A stretch of DNA of 33,201 nt from DATNIC01 sp035604635 (GTDB lineage Bacteria; Vulcanimicrobiota; Vulcanimicrobiia; Vulcanimicrobiales; Vulcanimicrobiaceae): assembly GCA_035604635.1 (NCBI GenBank), contig DATNIC010000016.1, positions 1-33,201 on the forward strand. The letters are read 5' to 3'. Position 1 is the first letter of the stretch. Each line of letters opens with the position of its first letter. The position numbers and the translations under genes were made by a program. The notes beneath the pieces were generated by a model, which was not told where the DNA came from, ran no database searches, and saw only the letters and a program-made list of their open reading frames with translations. This document shows positions 33,016-33,201 of this stretch, one piece after another.

Positions 33016-33201
33016 GTGAAATTGCTGAGTCGCTTTGGCCTCTGTACATACATCGCGCTCATCGCTGCCATGGCGGCCGCGCAAGCGGCGAACGTCAATC
33101 TGCCCGCCGGGTCGCAGATCGACTCGACCCTGCAGCAAGACCTCAACAGCAAGACCGCGCAAGACGGGCAGGTGTTCACGTTGGTGACTCCCTCCGGCTC
33201 G
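33016..33201 (+). CDS. Exported protein of unknown function, 5' part (runs off the right edge)
   Basis: GTG 33016 with GGAG seven bases upstream opens a frame that continues to the window end (62 codons). The first 25 residues form a signal peptide (KLLSRFGLCTYIALIAAMAAAQA), and the mature start reads NVNLPAGSQIDSTLQQDLNSKTAQDGQ. Bacterial exported proteins with a start of this kind (L-P-A-G-S-x-I-x-S-x-L) are often annotated as hypothetical or as having an outer-membrane or pilus assembly role; I cannot assign a family. It is divergent from typA, with 138 bases between starts in which I see no clear promoter. Confidence 0.6.
   Translation, partial: MKLLSRFGLCTYIALIAAMAAAQAANVNLPAGSQIDSTLQQDLNSKTAQDGQVFTLVTPSGS

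Noticed and set aside
1..33201. CRISPR array, insertion sequence, prophage or defence island
   Set aside because: No regularly spaced repeats, transposase, integrase or known defence domains were seen; base composition looks even across the window.

Overview
The window is a GC-rich, densely packed bacterial chromosome segment dominated by core genes: leuS, comEC, the tsaE-tsaB-rimI cluster, rsfS, gyrA, trxA, selA-selB, clpB and typA. Many genes overlap by 4 bases (ATGA or GTGA), GTG and TTG starts are frequent, and convergent genes often share their stop codons. I see no phage, IS element, CRISPR array, rRNA or tRNA. Several exported binding proteins and secreted proteins indicate a cell with a periplasm or similar compartment. 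A little-studied high-GC lineage such as Eremiobacterota (WPS-2) is possible, but that placement is inference only and a marker-gene tree would be needed.

Layout. 1-819: 3' part of an AI-2E-type permease. 837-4984 (minus): comEC, then a heme-oxygenase-like/TenA-like putative di-iron protein, then a LivK-type binding protein coupled to it by GTGA. 5039-5971 (plus): a GalE-like sugar-nucleotide epimerase, whose stop overlaps that of leuS (5968-8469, minus). 8544-14687 (plus): a short SLBB (ComEA-like) protein, an acyl-CoA ligase, a CocE/NonD-type hydrolase and two different ABC substrate-binding proteins in tandem. No permease or ATPase gene accompanies any of the three binding proteins.

14688-18400 (minus) reads tsaE, tsaB, rimI, yqeK, rsfS, a 42-residue membrane protein and a TPM-domain protein. 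This is a t6A-modification, S18-acetylation and ribosome-silencing cluster in which nearly every junction overlaps. Only 8 bases from the tsaE start, a plus-strand unit begins: a small two-helix membrane protein, a very acidic 127-residue protein, gyrA, trxA, selA and selB. SelA and SelB make and deliver selenocysteine, but neither selC, selD nor a selenoprotein is visible here.

25190-33201: a VanZ-like membrane protein (minus), clpB (plus), an acetamidase/formamidase (minus), a 33-residue entericidin-like lipoprotein with a downstream intrinsic terminator (minus), an MFS transporter and typA/bipA (minus), and the start of an exported protein of unknown function at the right edge (plus).

Least explained parts: the comEC/di-iron protein/binding-protein cassette, the membrane plus acidic protein pair in front of gyrA, the ComEA-like protein that lacks its DNA-binding half, and the tandem orphan binding proteins behind a hydrolase without the usual catalytic Asp.
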